A stretch of 64,000 nt of DNA from a virus: positions 36,811-100,810 of the IMG/VR virus record IMGVR_UViG_3300021088_000005. One strand, given 5' to 3'. Every line of letters starts with the position of its first letter. The first letter of the stretch is position 1. The translations under genes and the position numbers were made by a program. The notes beneath the pieces are model-generated. The model did not search any database and was not told the DNA's origin. It was given only the letters and a program-made list of their open reading frames with translations. Below, piece after piece: positions 35,711 to 42,605 of this stretch.

Positions 35711-36091
35711 TTACTTGTAGTTCACAGTAACTGATACGTTCGATGCGGGTGATGAGCTACCAGCGGTTCCGCCAGCGGTGACGCAAATAGCTGACAACGC
35801 GGTGCCGAATGTGACTCCCGGTGCTGCTGCCGTGAAATATGTCTTGGTCACGACTGAGCTTCCAGGAATGTACAAAATTTCGTCCGGTGCGGTCGTGCCT
35901 ACAACAACTGAGCCGCTTGCCAAGTTATATAACTTGACATAGACTGCGCTACCGTTAAGGCTGTTGTCCACAGTTACGGAATATAGCAACGCGGAACTTG
36001 ACTTGATTCCGTCTGCGGTATTGCCCATCGCAGTATCGTTGAAGATGATTTCGTTTGTCGGTGATGATACGTTAATCTGGCTGATGCCCAT
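35711..36091 (-). CDS. Beta-rich virion protein, 126 aa
   Basis: Thr/Val/Ala-rich with LYSVTVDNSLNGSAVYVKLY and a closing NVSVTVNYK strand, an immunoglobulin-like or jelly-roll pattern. Lies in the decoration operon with 21 bases to the next gene. No enzyme motif. Confidence 0.5.
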   Translation of the reverse strand: MGISQINVSSPTNEIIFNDTAMGNTADGIKSSSALLYSVTVDNSLNGSAVYVKLYNLASGSVVVGTTAPDEILYIPGSSVVTKTYFTAAAPGVTFGTALSAICVTAGGTAGSSSPASNVSVTVNYK

Positions 36092-36112
36092 AATTTACTC
36101 CGTCTTATACTG

Positions 36113-36445
36113 TTAGTTCTGAACGTACCAAACAGTTCCACTAATCTGCACAGCGCCAGATTGGTTCAACACAAAGTTGTTTCCCGCTACCGCTGATTGA
36201 TACCAGTCCACTGTTGGATCGGGCGGCAATACCAGTGGAACTCCGGCTGCTAGCGGCATAGCGCCACTTAGCGCGGTCCCGCCAGTACCGTCCTTGACTG
36301 TTATATTTGTGGTACCTGTTGAAACTAATACCATAGAGACAATCGTGATAACCTTTCCTGCTACACCTGCGATAACCGTGTTATCTCCAGTAGTAGTGAA
36401 AGAGATTGCCGCTTGGTGAATTTGTTCACGAAGTGCGATTCCCAT
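36113..36445 (-). CDS. Beta-rich virion protein, 110 aa
   Basis: Begins MGIALREQIHQAAISFTTTG; later GKVITIVSMVLVSTGTTNIT and a C-terminal QSGAVQISGTVWYVQN. Similar in size and strand pattern to its 126-aa neighbour. The end (TWTGSVWYL-like) also recalls the 178-aa protein at 29411-29947, so these may be related decoration proteins. Confidence 0.5.
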   Translation of the reverse strand: MGIALREQIHQAAISFTTTGDNTVIAGVAGKVITIVSMVLVSTGTTNITVKDGTGGTALSGAMPLAAGVPLVLPPDPTVDWYQSAVAGNNFVLNQSGAVQISGTVWYVQN

Positions 36446-37111
36446 TTAGATAGTTCCTCGACGCTTCATATCTAGTATCAAAGCGATTACTTGTTCTTTT
36501 GAAAGTCCTGGACCTGGGATTCCCTGTTCGCCTTCTGGACCCTGAGGACCTATCGGTCCTTGTGACCCCGACTCACCTTGAGGACCCTGCGGTCCTGCTT
36601 CTCCGCGCAGTCCTTGCTCGCCCTGCGGACCTTGTATGCTCAATCCTGTAGGGCCTTGTAACCCTTGAGGACCCTGCGGTCCTGCTTCGCCTTGAGGTCC
36701 TTGAGCGCCAACTGGTCCTTGAGGTCCTGGAATATCGGAAACTCCTGGCTCTCCCTGCGGACCTTGTAATCCTTGTTCTCCCTGCGGACCTTGATCGCCA
36801 TCGCGACCGTCTTTTCCGTCTACTCCGTCGCGACCGTCGCGACCTGCTGGTCCTGTGTCACCTTTTGGCCCTGGCACTGTGCTGTCTGAGCCGGTCGCTC
36901 CGGTTTCGCCCTTCTCGCCGCGTTCACCGCGAAGACCTTGCGGTCCAGGAATGTTAGAAACCCCCGGCTCACCTTGTAGACCTCGTGGACCTTCAAGACC
37001 TCTTCGAGAGTCTCTGTGTCTGTGCAGGTCATTTACTGCTGTTTCAAGTCTTGAGATTCGTTCGTCTAAAGTTAAATCCACAGTATCATCTCCAAATCCA
37101 TCCGCAGACAC
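36446..37111 (-). CDS. Collagen-like Gly-X-Y repeat protein, 221 aa
   Basis: After a 35-residue N-terminal coiled coil ([20 protein letters not shown]) there are about 50 Gly-X-Y triplets ([20 protein letters not shown] and similar), ending in [18 protein letters not shown]. Collagen-like fibres in phages form trimeric rods in tail fibres. Start is GTG at 37111 behind TAAGGT. Overlaps the small zinc-ribbon gene in another frame by 26 bases. Confidence 0.8.
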   Translation of the reverse strand: MSADGFGDDTVDLTLDERISRLETAVNDLHRHRDSRRGLEGPRGLQGEPGVSNIPGPQGLRGERGEKGETGATGSDSTVPGPKGDTGPAGRDGRDGVDGKDGRDGDQGPQGEQGLQGPQGEPGVSDIPGPQGPVGAQGPQGEAGPQGPQGLQGPTGLSIQGPQGEQGLRGEAGPQGPQGESGSQGPIGPQGPEGEQGIPGPGLSKEQVIALILDMKRRGTI

Positions 37112-37181
37112 ACCTTACAATATCCAACGGGTTTTTCTTTTGTAGCAGACGTTTACACTGCGGGCAGTTTCGCGTCCACAT
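37086..37181 (-). CDS. Tiny zinc-ribbon protein, 31 aa
   Basis: [20 protein letters not shown] followed by [11 protein letters not shown] gives two CxxC/CxC pairs, a complete small zinc ribbon. ATG 37181 is preceded by AAGAGGTTTAG, a good ribosome site. Very short, so it needs proof of expression. Confidence 0.5.
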   Translation of the reverse strand: MWTRNCPQCKRLLQKKNPLDIVRCVCGWIWR

Positions 37182-37190
37182 CTAAACCTC

Positions 37191-38948
37191 TTATGAGCCA
37201 CTTGCGACTCCGTTGTGATCCAGAATATAAACTACATTGCCGCTGTTAGGAACGACTACGTGAACGATGTCTAGCAATGACGGGTTTGTGAATGCATCAG
37301 CGAACAACTGAGCAATTGTTGCCCCGCTGGTTAGGCGTGTGAAATACTGGCCTAGTCTGACCCCATTCGACGGAGTGAAGGACGCAGCAATGGTGGCGGT
37401 AGCAGCATGAGTTTCTGCTGTCTGCGTGGTCTCGGCTACAACTATGGTTGTGGCCGTGCTTGAGATTACAAGAACACTCGATACATTGTTGCCGCTGCTA
37501 GTGAAACCAGTAACTGTTATGAAACGACCAGCAAGACCGTTGGACGCACCGTTCGTTATGGTTCCGGTATATGTGGCCTTGTTGACTCCGGAGATACGAA
37601 CAGTTGCCGCATGCGTTTCAGCCGCTTGGCCCACTATGAAGGTACCAACCAAGGTTGTTGCTGTTGACGCCGTGATAACAAAGCTTACGTTGTTGCCGGA
37701 TGTTGTAAATCCGGCTACTGTCGCAGTAAAACCTACAAATGCGTTAGAAGCACCGCCTGTGATCGTTCCGGTGTAGGTGGTAAGTGATACCCCGGCTATC
37801 TCGGCAGTCGCAGCGTGAGTTTCGTCAACCTGAGTGTTCGGGGTAACCGTGATGGTTGTCGCAGTTGATGCAGTAATAGTGAATGTGCCGTTATTTCCAC
37901 CGTTCACGAAACCAGCGATTACAACCTGCTTACCAGCAAATGCGTTAGAAGCACCACCAGTAAATGTTCCGGTGTAGACACCTGTTGAACCGACAACAGA
38001 TGTGATTGTGAATGACGAAATAGCAACAGAGGTTAGCGCGAAGTCGTCTACCGCGACAGAAGTTAGCGGAGATGTAAACAAAGAACTGGTTGAGACATTG
38101 TGAACTGTTCCGATATTGTCAACCGAAACCAGGATGTCTCCGCCCTCTCCTACAATCTGAAGCAGGTCTAGGTTCTGTGGGCCAACACCGTTAGGGGTAA
38201 CTTGAGGATACGCAGATGGTACGCTTAAGCCGGGCTGAGACGCAATTAGCGCCTGAGCCACTCCGCCAGCAGTTGTTGGGGTGGCTGCGGAAGCAGGGGC
38301 TGTGATGTTTGTAGCTGTCGCGATAGTAACCGCGCCGCTAGACGTGACCAATCCTGCGAGAGCACGGCCCTTCAGGGTGCCGCCTCCCAATGTGATGCTA
38401 GTGTTGGCAAGAATATTACCAACCATGTTAGAAGTACCAGCAAAGATTGAAGTGAAGGAACTTCCTACTAGCCAAACCACGTTTGCAGCCTTAGCGCCAT
38501 TCACAAGCAATACAGACGCACCACTCTCTAAAGTAAGTGTAGAGCCTGCCTTAAAAATAAAAACAGCATTAGGGTTTCCCTGCGCATCTAGGGTAATAGA
38601 TGTCGGGATGTCCATTGATGATCCAGCGGAGTAATTGCCGGGTAGGTATGTGCTAGCCGTCCCGCCATTTCCTAGAGTAGATAGGTTGGCTGAAGACGCA
38701 GACAAAGATGTGAAGGAAAGTGCGGAGAAAGCGTTATAAGCAGTGAGGCCGTCTGCAATAGCTTGCGCGGCGTTTGGGGTATCAACTGCGGCAGGAGGAA
38801 TAAAGATCATCCCGTCCAAAGTATATGTCGCGGTTGGTGACGACCCGACATTGCCACCTGTGATGATGCTAGAGCCTGAGTTAGTAATACCAGCGCCTGC
38901 TAGAATGACATAATTAGCGGCGGTCAACAACTGAGACTGAATAGACAT
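37191..38948 (-). CDS. Ice-binding-like (DUF3494) virion protein with beta repeats, 585 aa
   Basis: Start set at ATG 38948 (MSIQSQLLTAANYVILAGAG) behind CAGGAGCATC. Residues about 5-215 are a DUF3494 domain: AGAGITNSGSSIITGGNVGS, YLPGNYSAGSSMDIP, ITLDAQGNPNAVFIFKAGST, VNGAKAANVVWLVGSS, TLGGGTLKGRALAG. Then three 55-60 residue repeats with YTGTITGGASNAFAG...TASTATT...ETHAATA, and a small C-terminal domain. It is the first gene after the tRNA array terminator and heads the virion operon. The repeats recur in the 1118-aa nozzle-like protein. Likely a surface appendage; ice or glycan binding is inferred. Confidence 0.75.
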   Translation of the reverse strand: MSIQSQLLTAANYVILAGAGITNSGSSIITGGNVGSSPTATYTLDGMIFIPPAAVDTPNAAQAIADGLTAYNAFSALSFTSLSASSANLSTLGNGGTASTYLPGNYSAGSSMDIPTSITLDAQGNPNAVFIFKAGSTLTLESGASVLLVNGAKAANVVWLVGSSFTSIFAGTSNMVGNILANTSITLGGGTLKGRALAGLVTSSGAVTIATATNITAPASAATPTTAGGVAQALIASQPGLSVPSAYPQVTPNGVGPQNLDLLQIVGEGGDILVSVDNIGTVHNVSTSSLFTSPLTSVAVDDFALTSVAISSFTITSVVGSTGVYTGTFTGGASNAFAGKQVVIAGFVNGGNNGTFTITASTATTITVTPNTQVDETHAATAEIAGVSLTTYTGTITGGASNAFVGFTATVAGFTTSGNNVSFVITASTATTLVGTFIVGQAAETHAATVRISGVNKATYTGTITNGASNGLAGRFITVTGFTSSGNNVSSVLVISSTATTIVVAETTQTAETHAATATIAASFTPSNGVRLGQYFTRLTSGATIAQLFADAFTNPSLLDIVHVVVPNSGNVVYILDHNGVASGS

Positions 38949-38962
38949 GATGCTCCTGAAAT

Positions 38963-38990
38963 ACAAAAGCCGCCCAATCTAGGCGGCTTC
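38963..38990 (-). terminator. Rho-independent terminator at the end of the tRNA array
   Basis: Minus-strand AGCCGCC-TAGATTG-GGCGGCT followed by TTTTGT. It separates tRNA-Pro(TGG/CGG) from the virion gene at 38948. Confidence 0.8.
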
Positions 38991-39006
38991 TTTGATGCTT
39001 ATGTTT

Positions 39007-39085
39007 TGGTCGGGAAGGTGGGATTCGGACCCACGTGCTTTCGCTTCCGAAGCGAACGAGATAAGCCAAACTCCTCTACTTCCCG
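39007..39085 (-). tRNA. tRNA-Pro (anticodon CGG)
   Basis: Acceptor CGGGAAG/CTTCCCG, anticodon loop TTCGGAA, T-arm GTGGG-TCCGAAT-CCCAC, CCA encoded. The D-arm is long. Last tRNA before the terminator. Confidence 0.93.
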
Positions 39086-39091
39086 TAAAAT

Positions 39092-39165
39092 TGGTCGGGG
39101 AACTGAGAATCGGACTCAGACCCTACGCTCCCAAAGCGTATGTGCTGCCATAACACTTCTCCCCG
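39092..39165 (-). tRNA. tRNA-Pro (anticodon TGG)
   Basis: Acceptor CGGGGAG/TTCCCCG, anticodon loop TTTGGGA, T-arm CTGAG-TCCGATT-CTCAG, CCA encoded. Confidence 0.93.
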
Positions 39166-39171
39166 ATAAAA

Positions 39172-39936
39172 CTAAAAGAACGAAATTGTTTCTGCTTTCT
39201 CTGGATTAGCCGCGATGAACTTATCGACTGTATTATCCTGTAAGTCATTCAAGAAATCTAGAACACGGTCCGCCGGAGTCACTATATCGTAAGTACCGGA
39301 ATGGAAATCACCGACTGCAATACCGATTAGCGCACGTTCCTTAGCGCTGTAGATTCCGCTTCCACTAGACCCAGGCGCGATAGTCACGTCCATGGGCATT
39401 GTGTGAATCCAAAACGGATACTGCTCAATTATCTCTAGCGGCATGGCTAGGAATGCGGAAGACATGAATCGACCGTAGAATACCTGCTTGCCTGTGCCGT
39501 ACGGGAACGAAACATCAAATATCGGGTCGCCGGACTTTAATCCGCGTTCGTCTTTGATTCGAACTTCCGGGACGCCAGCGCCGTTCCTGATTAGCATCAA
39601 AGCTACATCGTCTGTCAAACTAATCGCAATAGGCATCGCGTCATAGAACGGTCCGCCCTCGTTATCTGAGAAGCTGACCTTCATGCTCTGATTGACGACA
39701 TTCGTGTCCGGGTCTGCTACGCAATGGCGTGCTGTCAAGAAAACACCGTCACCTGTCGAAGTGTGGCCGATTTCTGTGCCGCTGCAATTGAACCTGCGCT
39801 CAGCGCCTACGAATATGGCTCCGGTTGCTGCCCGAGCATCAATCTCGAACGGGTGCCGTGGTGCTCCACTAATCGCTAAGCCTGAGCCTAGGGCGAGTAG
39901 AACGGCTAAAGAAATCACTGCTAGCAACTTCTTCAT
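39172..39936 (-). CDS. Secreted trypsin-like serine protease inside the tRNA array, 254 aa
   Basis: Signal peptide at the N-terminus (MKKLLAVISLAVLLALGSGL AI, then SGAPRHP). Catalytic triad visible: His in FLTARHCVAD, Asp in SLTDDVALMLIRNG, Ser in IAPGSSGSGIYS. Length is normal for chymotrypsin-fold proteases. It would act in the periplasm or outside the cell, unusual for a phage. It lies between tRNA-Pro and tRNA-Gln genes on the same strand and its codon use matches the phage. Possible roles: remodelling the envelope or blocking other phages; no evidence for either. Confidence 0.85.
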   Translation of the reverse strand: MKKLLAVISLAVLLALGSGLAISGAPRHPFEIDARAATGAIFVGAERRFNCSGTEIGHTSTGDGVFLTARHCVADPDTNVVNQSMKVSFSDNEGGPFYDAMPIAISLTDDVALMLIRNGAGVPEVRIKDERGLKSGDPIFDVSFPYGTGKQVFYGRFMSSAFLAMPLEIIEQYPFWIHTMPMDVTIAPGSSGSGIYSAKERALIGIAVGDFHSGTYDIVTPADRVLDFLNDLQDNTVDKFIAANPEKAETISFF

Positions 39937-40029
39937 AGACTACCAACTCATTCGCAATACTTGGCGGAGCACTTATGCGAATGCATGCCGTTCGCTTATT
40001 GGAGCGAGCCTCTGCTCGGCTTGTAAAAA

Positions 40030-40104
40030 TGGCTGCGAGACTAGGACTCGAACCTAGATGCGCGGCTTCAGAGACCGCTATCCTACCAATTAGATGATCT
40101 CGCA
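40030..40104 (-). tRNA. tRNA-Gln (anticodon CTG)
   Basis: Acceptor TGCGAGA/TCTCGCA, loop CTCTGAA, T-arm CTAGG-TTCGAGT-CCTAG, discriminator G, CCA encoded. Confidence 0.93.
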
Positions 40105-40222
40105 ATAAATTTTGGAGGGTAGCCATTTCGTTCCCGCTAGGGCGAAGGGGTCGTTATCACTAGGGCAGTACTACCCTGCTGTTGTTCCCTAATTACCTGA
40201 CCAACGATTTCACAGATCGAAC

Positions 40223-40298
40223 TGGTTGCCTCGACACGACTCGAACGTGTATAGCGGGATTCAAAGTCCCGCGTCCTACCAAATTAGACGACAAGGCA
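40223..40298 (-). tRNA. tRNA-Gln (anticodon TTG)
   Basis: Acceptor TGCCTTG/CGAGGCA, loop CTTTGAA, T-arm ACACG-TTCGAGT-CGTGT, CCA encoded. Confidence 0.93.
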
Positions 40299-40314
40299 AT
40301 AAAATGGAGCGAAC

Positions 40315-40376
40315 TACTTACGGATTCGAACCGTCATCCGGTTGGCCTTCCGGATTACACCCTAGTGCGTGTTCGC
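40315..40376 (-). other. Truncated tRNA-like element (62 bases)
   Basis: Acceptor-like GCGAAC/GTTCGC, encoded CCA and a T-loop TTCGAAT are present. The middle is a hairpin ATCCGG-AAGGCCAA-CCGGAT with an 8-base loop and no U33, and the D-arm is reduced to CAC-TAGG-GTG. It is too short for a normal tRNA, so it is a relic or a tRNA-like RNA. Confidence 0.6.
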
Positions 40377-40382
40377 ATAAAC

Positions 40383-40459
40383 TGGACCAGCAAGTCAGAC
40401 TCGAACTGACTAAGAACAAGGTTGCAGCTTGTCGCCTCGACCGCTTCGGCATTTGCTGG
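40383..40459 (-). tRNA. tRNA-Cys (anticodon GCA)
   Basis: Acceptor CCAGCAA/TTGCTGG, loop CTGCAAC, discriminator U73 as expected for tRNA-Cys, CCA encoded. Confidence 0.93.
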
Positions 40460-40535
40460 TTGGTCGCGGAACCGCCGTGAAGCTAAGTCCCACGATTGGT
40501 GCCCCGCCAGGATTGCTCCGAAGCTAGGGCATAAA

Positions 40536-40622
40536 TGGCGGATGATGAAGGAATCGAACCCTCTTCACCTTTCGGTGAGGACAGTTTTCAAGACTGCTGC
40601 CCCCCATGGAGCCCAATCATCC
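40536..40622 (-). tRNA. tRNA-Ser (anticodon TGA)
   Basis: Class II with long variable arm (CTCACCGAAAGGTGAAG), acceptor GGATGAT/ATCATCC, loop CTTGAAA, discriminator G, CCA encoded. Confidence 0.93.
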
Positions 40623-40629
40623 GTAAAAA

Positions 40630-41145
40630 TTAAGTATGAAACACTGTAATCGGCAACCAAGCAACATGGATATCTACTTCAGTCCCGTTGACTGGTGCGG
40701 AACAAGTTGCGCTAACTCCTAGTCCGAATAGAGAAGACTGAACCGTGCTCCACAAAGACAATGGGTTAATTCCCCATAGATCAGTCGAACTACCAAGAGT
40801 ATAAAACTGTGGCTCGTTAGTTAAAGTAACATGTTTTCCGGTTCCGATTGGGTTGCCGTTCAAAGACATGGCAACATACAACTGACCGCTTCCGCCACCT
40901 GGCGAAGCATAGTACGCCCAGAATCCACCTTCAAGACCTGTTACACTCTGCTGCTCAGCTAATGTAAATCCGTATCGCTGACCGAAGACTGCTACCCCTG
41001 TGTTCTGACTACCGCCACTGAACTCTTTGTTCTGAGCGTAATCGCCTGGGGGCGATCCTACGAGACCACCGATATTAGTCCAGAGTACTTCATTACCGTT
41101 TGCGTACTGTACCGAATAGCCTGCGTATGCGCTTTCACTTGCCAT
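40630..41145 (-). CDS. Putative virion or secreted beta-rich protein in the tRNA array, 171 aa
   Basis: Gly/Ser/Trp-rich, no signal peptide. Segments FGQRYGFTLAEQQSVTGLEG and GGFWAYYASPGGGSGQLYVA suggest a beta-sandwich. Starts MASESAYAGY at ATG 41145 behind GCCGGAGGCTAG. It sits between tRNA-Ser(TGA) and a structured RNA. No family recognised; style is like the decoration proteins further left. Confidence 0.55.
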   Translation of the reverse strand: MASESAYAGYSVQYANGNEVLWTNIGGLVGSPPGDYAQNKEFSGGSQNTGVAVFGQRYGFTLAEQQSVTGLEGGFWAYYASPGGGSGQLYVAMSLNGNPIGTGKHVTLTNEPQFYTLGSSTDLWGINPLSLWSTVQSSLFGLGVSATCSAPVNGTEVDIHVAWLPITVFHT

Positions 41146-41174
41146 CTAGCCTCCGGCAATGCTAGTTAAAAATT

Positions 41175-41275
41175 TGGCGGAGAACCCCTTGCTAAGACTC
41201 CATGTCGCGTTTCCGCTGCAAGGTCCGCTGAAGCGTGTACCTGTTTAAGGTTCCCCGGTCTTTCGACGGTTCTAA
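41175..41275 (-). ncRNA. Unassigned structured RNA ending in CCA
   Basis: Closed by a 9-bp helix CGGGGAACC/GGTTCTCCG directly followed by CCA. Inside: CGC-TTCA-GCG and GCG-GAAA-CGC hairpins and a CCTTGC/GCAAGG stem; a GTC-GAAA-GAC hairpin precedes it. The end looks tRNA-like but no T-loop or anticodon arm is present. Lies between tRNA-Ser(GCT) and the 171-aa gene. Could be a small RNA matured by the tRNA 3' enzymes. Confidence 0.45.
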
Positions 41276-41279
41276 TGTT

Positions 41280-41365
41280 TGGCGGAGAAGGAGGGACTTG
41301 AACCCCCACATCCTTTCGGATGCGAGTTTAGCAAACTCGTGCGTCTACCATTTCGCCACTTCTCC
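41280..41365 (-). tRNA. tRNA-Ser (anticodon GCT)
   Basis: Class II variable arm CATCCGAAAGGATG, acceptor GGAGAAG/CTTCTCC, loop TTGCTAA, discriminator G, CCA encoded. Confidence 0.93.
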
Positions 41366-41374
41366 GTATTCAAC

Positions 41375-41667
41375 TGGTGACCAATAGCCAGGGTTCTGTC
41401 CAGCGCTTTCACGCTTGAACTGTCATTCGTCTTCGCTTCCAACCCGACCTTCGTCACGCTCAACAAGCGCTCTGGTCCTATTTGGAATTGCACCTACAGA
41501 GAGTCACTTCGCTCGAATGACCTATATGACGGTTGTTAAGTTTCTAATCGACCGCTATATGGGTACGAAGCCTTACTAGTCCGGTTACCCGGCCCGCAAC
41601 TTCCACGGTGTAGTGTTGAGATGTGCCCTGAACTTCCTCGGTTTCCCGCGACAGTTTAGGTCACCAA
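41375..41667 (-). ncRNA. rnpB: RNase P RNA (catalytic subunit), phage-encoded
   Basis: On the minus strand the ends pair as P1 (TGGTGACC/GGTCACCA). P2 is AACTGTC/GACAGTT, and a mini P3 is CGG-GAAA-CCG. The conserved blocks of bacterial RNase P RNA are in order: GAGGAAGTTCAGGGC (cf. GAGGAAAGTCCGGGC), CGGGTAACCGG, AACAACCGTC, CCAAATAGGACC (L15 region), AGACGAATGACAGTTC (cf. AGATGAATGACTGTCC) and ACAGAACCCTGGCTATTGGT (cf. ACAGAACCCGGCTTATCGGT). P4 pairs CAGGG with CCCTG. At about 293 bases it is shorter than host forms. The L15 GGU that pairs with tRNA CCA appears changed (AGGACC). It lies between tRNA-Arg(CCT) and tRNA-Ser(GCT), 8-9 bases from each. Expected role: cleaving tRNA 5' leaders, with a host or phage protein subunit. 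Confidence 0.88.
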
Positions 41668-41675
41668 ACTAAAAC

Positions 41676-41752
41676 TGGACGACCTGACTGGACTCGAACC
41701 AGCAAACATTTGTTTAGGAAACAAAGCCCCGATCCTTTCGGGGAACAGGTCG
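41676..41752 (-). tRNA. tRNA-Arg (anticodon CCT)
   Basis: Acceptor CGACCTG/CAGGTCG, GC-rich D-stem CCCC/GGGG, loop TTCCTAA, T-arm GCTGG-TTCGAGT-CCAGT, CCA encoded. Confidence 0.92.
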
Positions 41753-41756
41753 AAAC

Positions 41757-41831
41757 TGGAAGGCCGTAACGGAATCCAACCGTTGTCTCCCCGTTAGAAG
41801 CGGGGCGCATTTTGCACTATACTAACAGCCC
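41757..41831 (-). tRNA. tRNA-Arg (anticodon TCT)
   Basis: Acceptor GGGCTGT/ACGGCCT with G-U pairs, loop CTTCTAA, T-loop TTGGATT, CCA encoded. Confidence 0.9.
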
Positions 41832-41837
41832 ATAAAT

Positions 41838-41912
41838 TGGCAGGGGAAGAGAGATTCGAACTCCCATAACTGGTTTTGGAGACCAGAGTCCTAGCCGTTG
41901 GACGACTCCCCT
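41838..41912 (-). tRNA. tRNA-Trp (anticodon CCA)
   Basis: Acceptor AGGGGAG/TTCCCCT, loop CTCCAAA, discriminator G, T-arm GGGAG-TTCGAAT-CTCTC, CCA encoded. Confidence 0.94.
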
Positions 41913-42039
41913 ATAAACCTTTCCGATGTCACTTTCTCAGATCGCAGGCGCGTGACTGGCCGTGTCACAGTCCTTTGGGCTCGCGTGATCTGCTACGTTA
42001 GGCGATCATCGGTGCTAGTTTTCAAGGCTAGCAGGAACT
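41913..42039 (-). ncRNA. Unassigned structured RNA / tRNA-Ser-like fragment
   Basis: After tRNA-Gly(TCC) comes a hairpin TGCTAG-CCTTGAAAA-CTAGCA, like a tRNA-Ser(TGA) anticodon arm. A nested structure follows: outer CCGATG/CATCGG, then AGATC/GATCT, CGCG/CGCG and GACTG/CAGTC. No T-arm and no open frame. Nature unknown. Confidence 0.4.
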
Positions 42040-42113
42040 TGGAGCGACTGACGTGACTCGGACACGTTTCTCTGGATTGGAAGTCCAGGGCACAACCTAT
42101 ATACCACAGTCGC
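42040..42113 (-). tRNA. tRNA-Gly (anticodon TCC)
   Basis: Acceptor GCGACTG/CAGTCGC, loop CTTCCAA, T-arm ACGTG-TCCGAGT-CACGT, CCA encoded. Confidence 0.93.
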
Positions 42114-42119
42114 AAAACT

Positions 42120-42194
42120 TGGAGCGGCTGACGGGAAATCGAACCCGTACCTGAACCTTGGCAAGGTTCCGTACTACCACTATACTACAGCCGC
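42120..42194 (-). tRNA. tRNA-Gly (anticodon GCC)
   Basis: Acceptor GCGGCTG/CAGCCGC, loop TTGCCAA, CCA encoded. The T-loop reads TTCGATTT, one base longer than usual. Confidence 0.92.
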
Positions 42195-42195
42195 A

Positions 42196-42271
42196 TGGTC
42201 GCTGTGGCTGGATTCGAACCAGCTATACCCGCCTTATGAGAGCGGTGCTTTTCCGGTTAAGCTACACAGCG
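42196..42271 (-). tRNA. tRNA-Met (anticodon CAT)
   Basis: Acceptor CGCTGTG/CACAGCG, anticodon stem CCGCT/GGCGG, loop CTCATAA, T-arm GCTGG-TTCGAAT-CCAGC, CCA encoded. Could be elongator Met or, if lysidine-modified, Ile2. Confidence 0.92.
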
Positions 42272-42277
42272 TAAAAT

Positions 42278-42350
42278 TGGTTGCAGGGGTAGGAGTCGAA
42301 CCTACGTAAGCAAGTTTATGAGGCTTGCCTGAATCCCATTCTCCTCTGCA
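42278..42350 (-). tRNA. Second tRNA with CAT anticodon (Met or Ile2)
   Basis: Loop CTCATAA and T-arm GTAGG-TTCGACT-CCTAC with encoded CCA. The D-arm is minimal (GAAT-GGG-ATTC) and the acceptor has one mismatch. Functional status less certain than its neighbour. Confidence 0.75.
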
Positions 42351-42358
42351 CAGAAATT

Positions 42359-42442
42359 TGGTGCGCGATGAGGGATTTGAACCCCCACGAGTTTCCCCAA
42401 TAGTTTCTAAGACTATCGTGTCTGCCGTTCCACCAATCGCGC
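42359..42442 (-). tRNA. tRNA-Leu (anticodon TAG)
   Basis: Class II; acceptor GCGCGAT/ATCGCGC, loop CTTAGAA, discriminator A, CCA encoded. Confidence 0.93.
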
Positions 42443-42448
42443 AAAACT

Positions 42449-42524
42449 TGGTAGGGATGGAGAGATTCAAACTCTCGTCACTTGGCTTGAAGGGCCAGTA
42501 TCATTATCGCTAGACCACATCCCC
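42449..42524 (-). tRNA. tRNA-Glu (anticodon TTC)
   Basis: Acceptor GGGGATG/CATCCCT, loop CCTTCAA with a C-A pair at one stem end, T-arm GAGAG-TTTGAAT-CTCTC, CCA encoded. Confidence 0.9.
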
Positions 42525-42530
42525 AAAACT

Positions 42531-42604
42531 TGGTCGCGCTGCGGGGAATCGGACCCCGGTTACACGGATGAGAACCGTGTGGCTTGCCACTAACCGACAA
42601 CGCG
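42531..42604 (-). tRNA. tRNA-Glu (anticodon CTC)
   Basis: Acceptor CGCGTTG/CAGCGCG, loop TTCTCAT, T-arm CGGGG-TCCGATT-CCCCG, CCA encoded. Confidence 0.92.
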
Positions 42605-42605
42605 A

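Noticed and set aside
35430-37111. Repetitive stretches considered as a CRISPR or DNA repeat array
   Set aside because: They are codon-level repeats of the tandem-repeat and collagen-like proteins, with no spacers of regular length.
37191-38948. Long plus-strand frames opposite virion genes
   Set aside because: They are antisense shadows caused by codon bias; no ribosome sites or motifs.
40460-40535. Spacer ending in CGCGACCA, resembling a tRNA 3' end
   Set aside because: Only small stems (GCT-TCGG-AGC) form; no acceptor, D-arm or anticodon arm could be closed.
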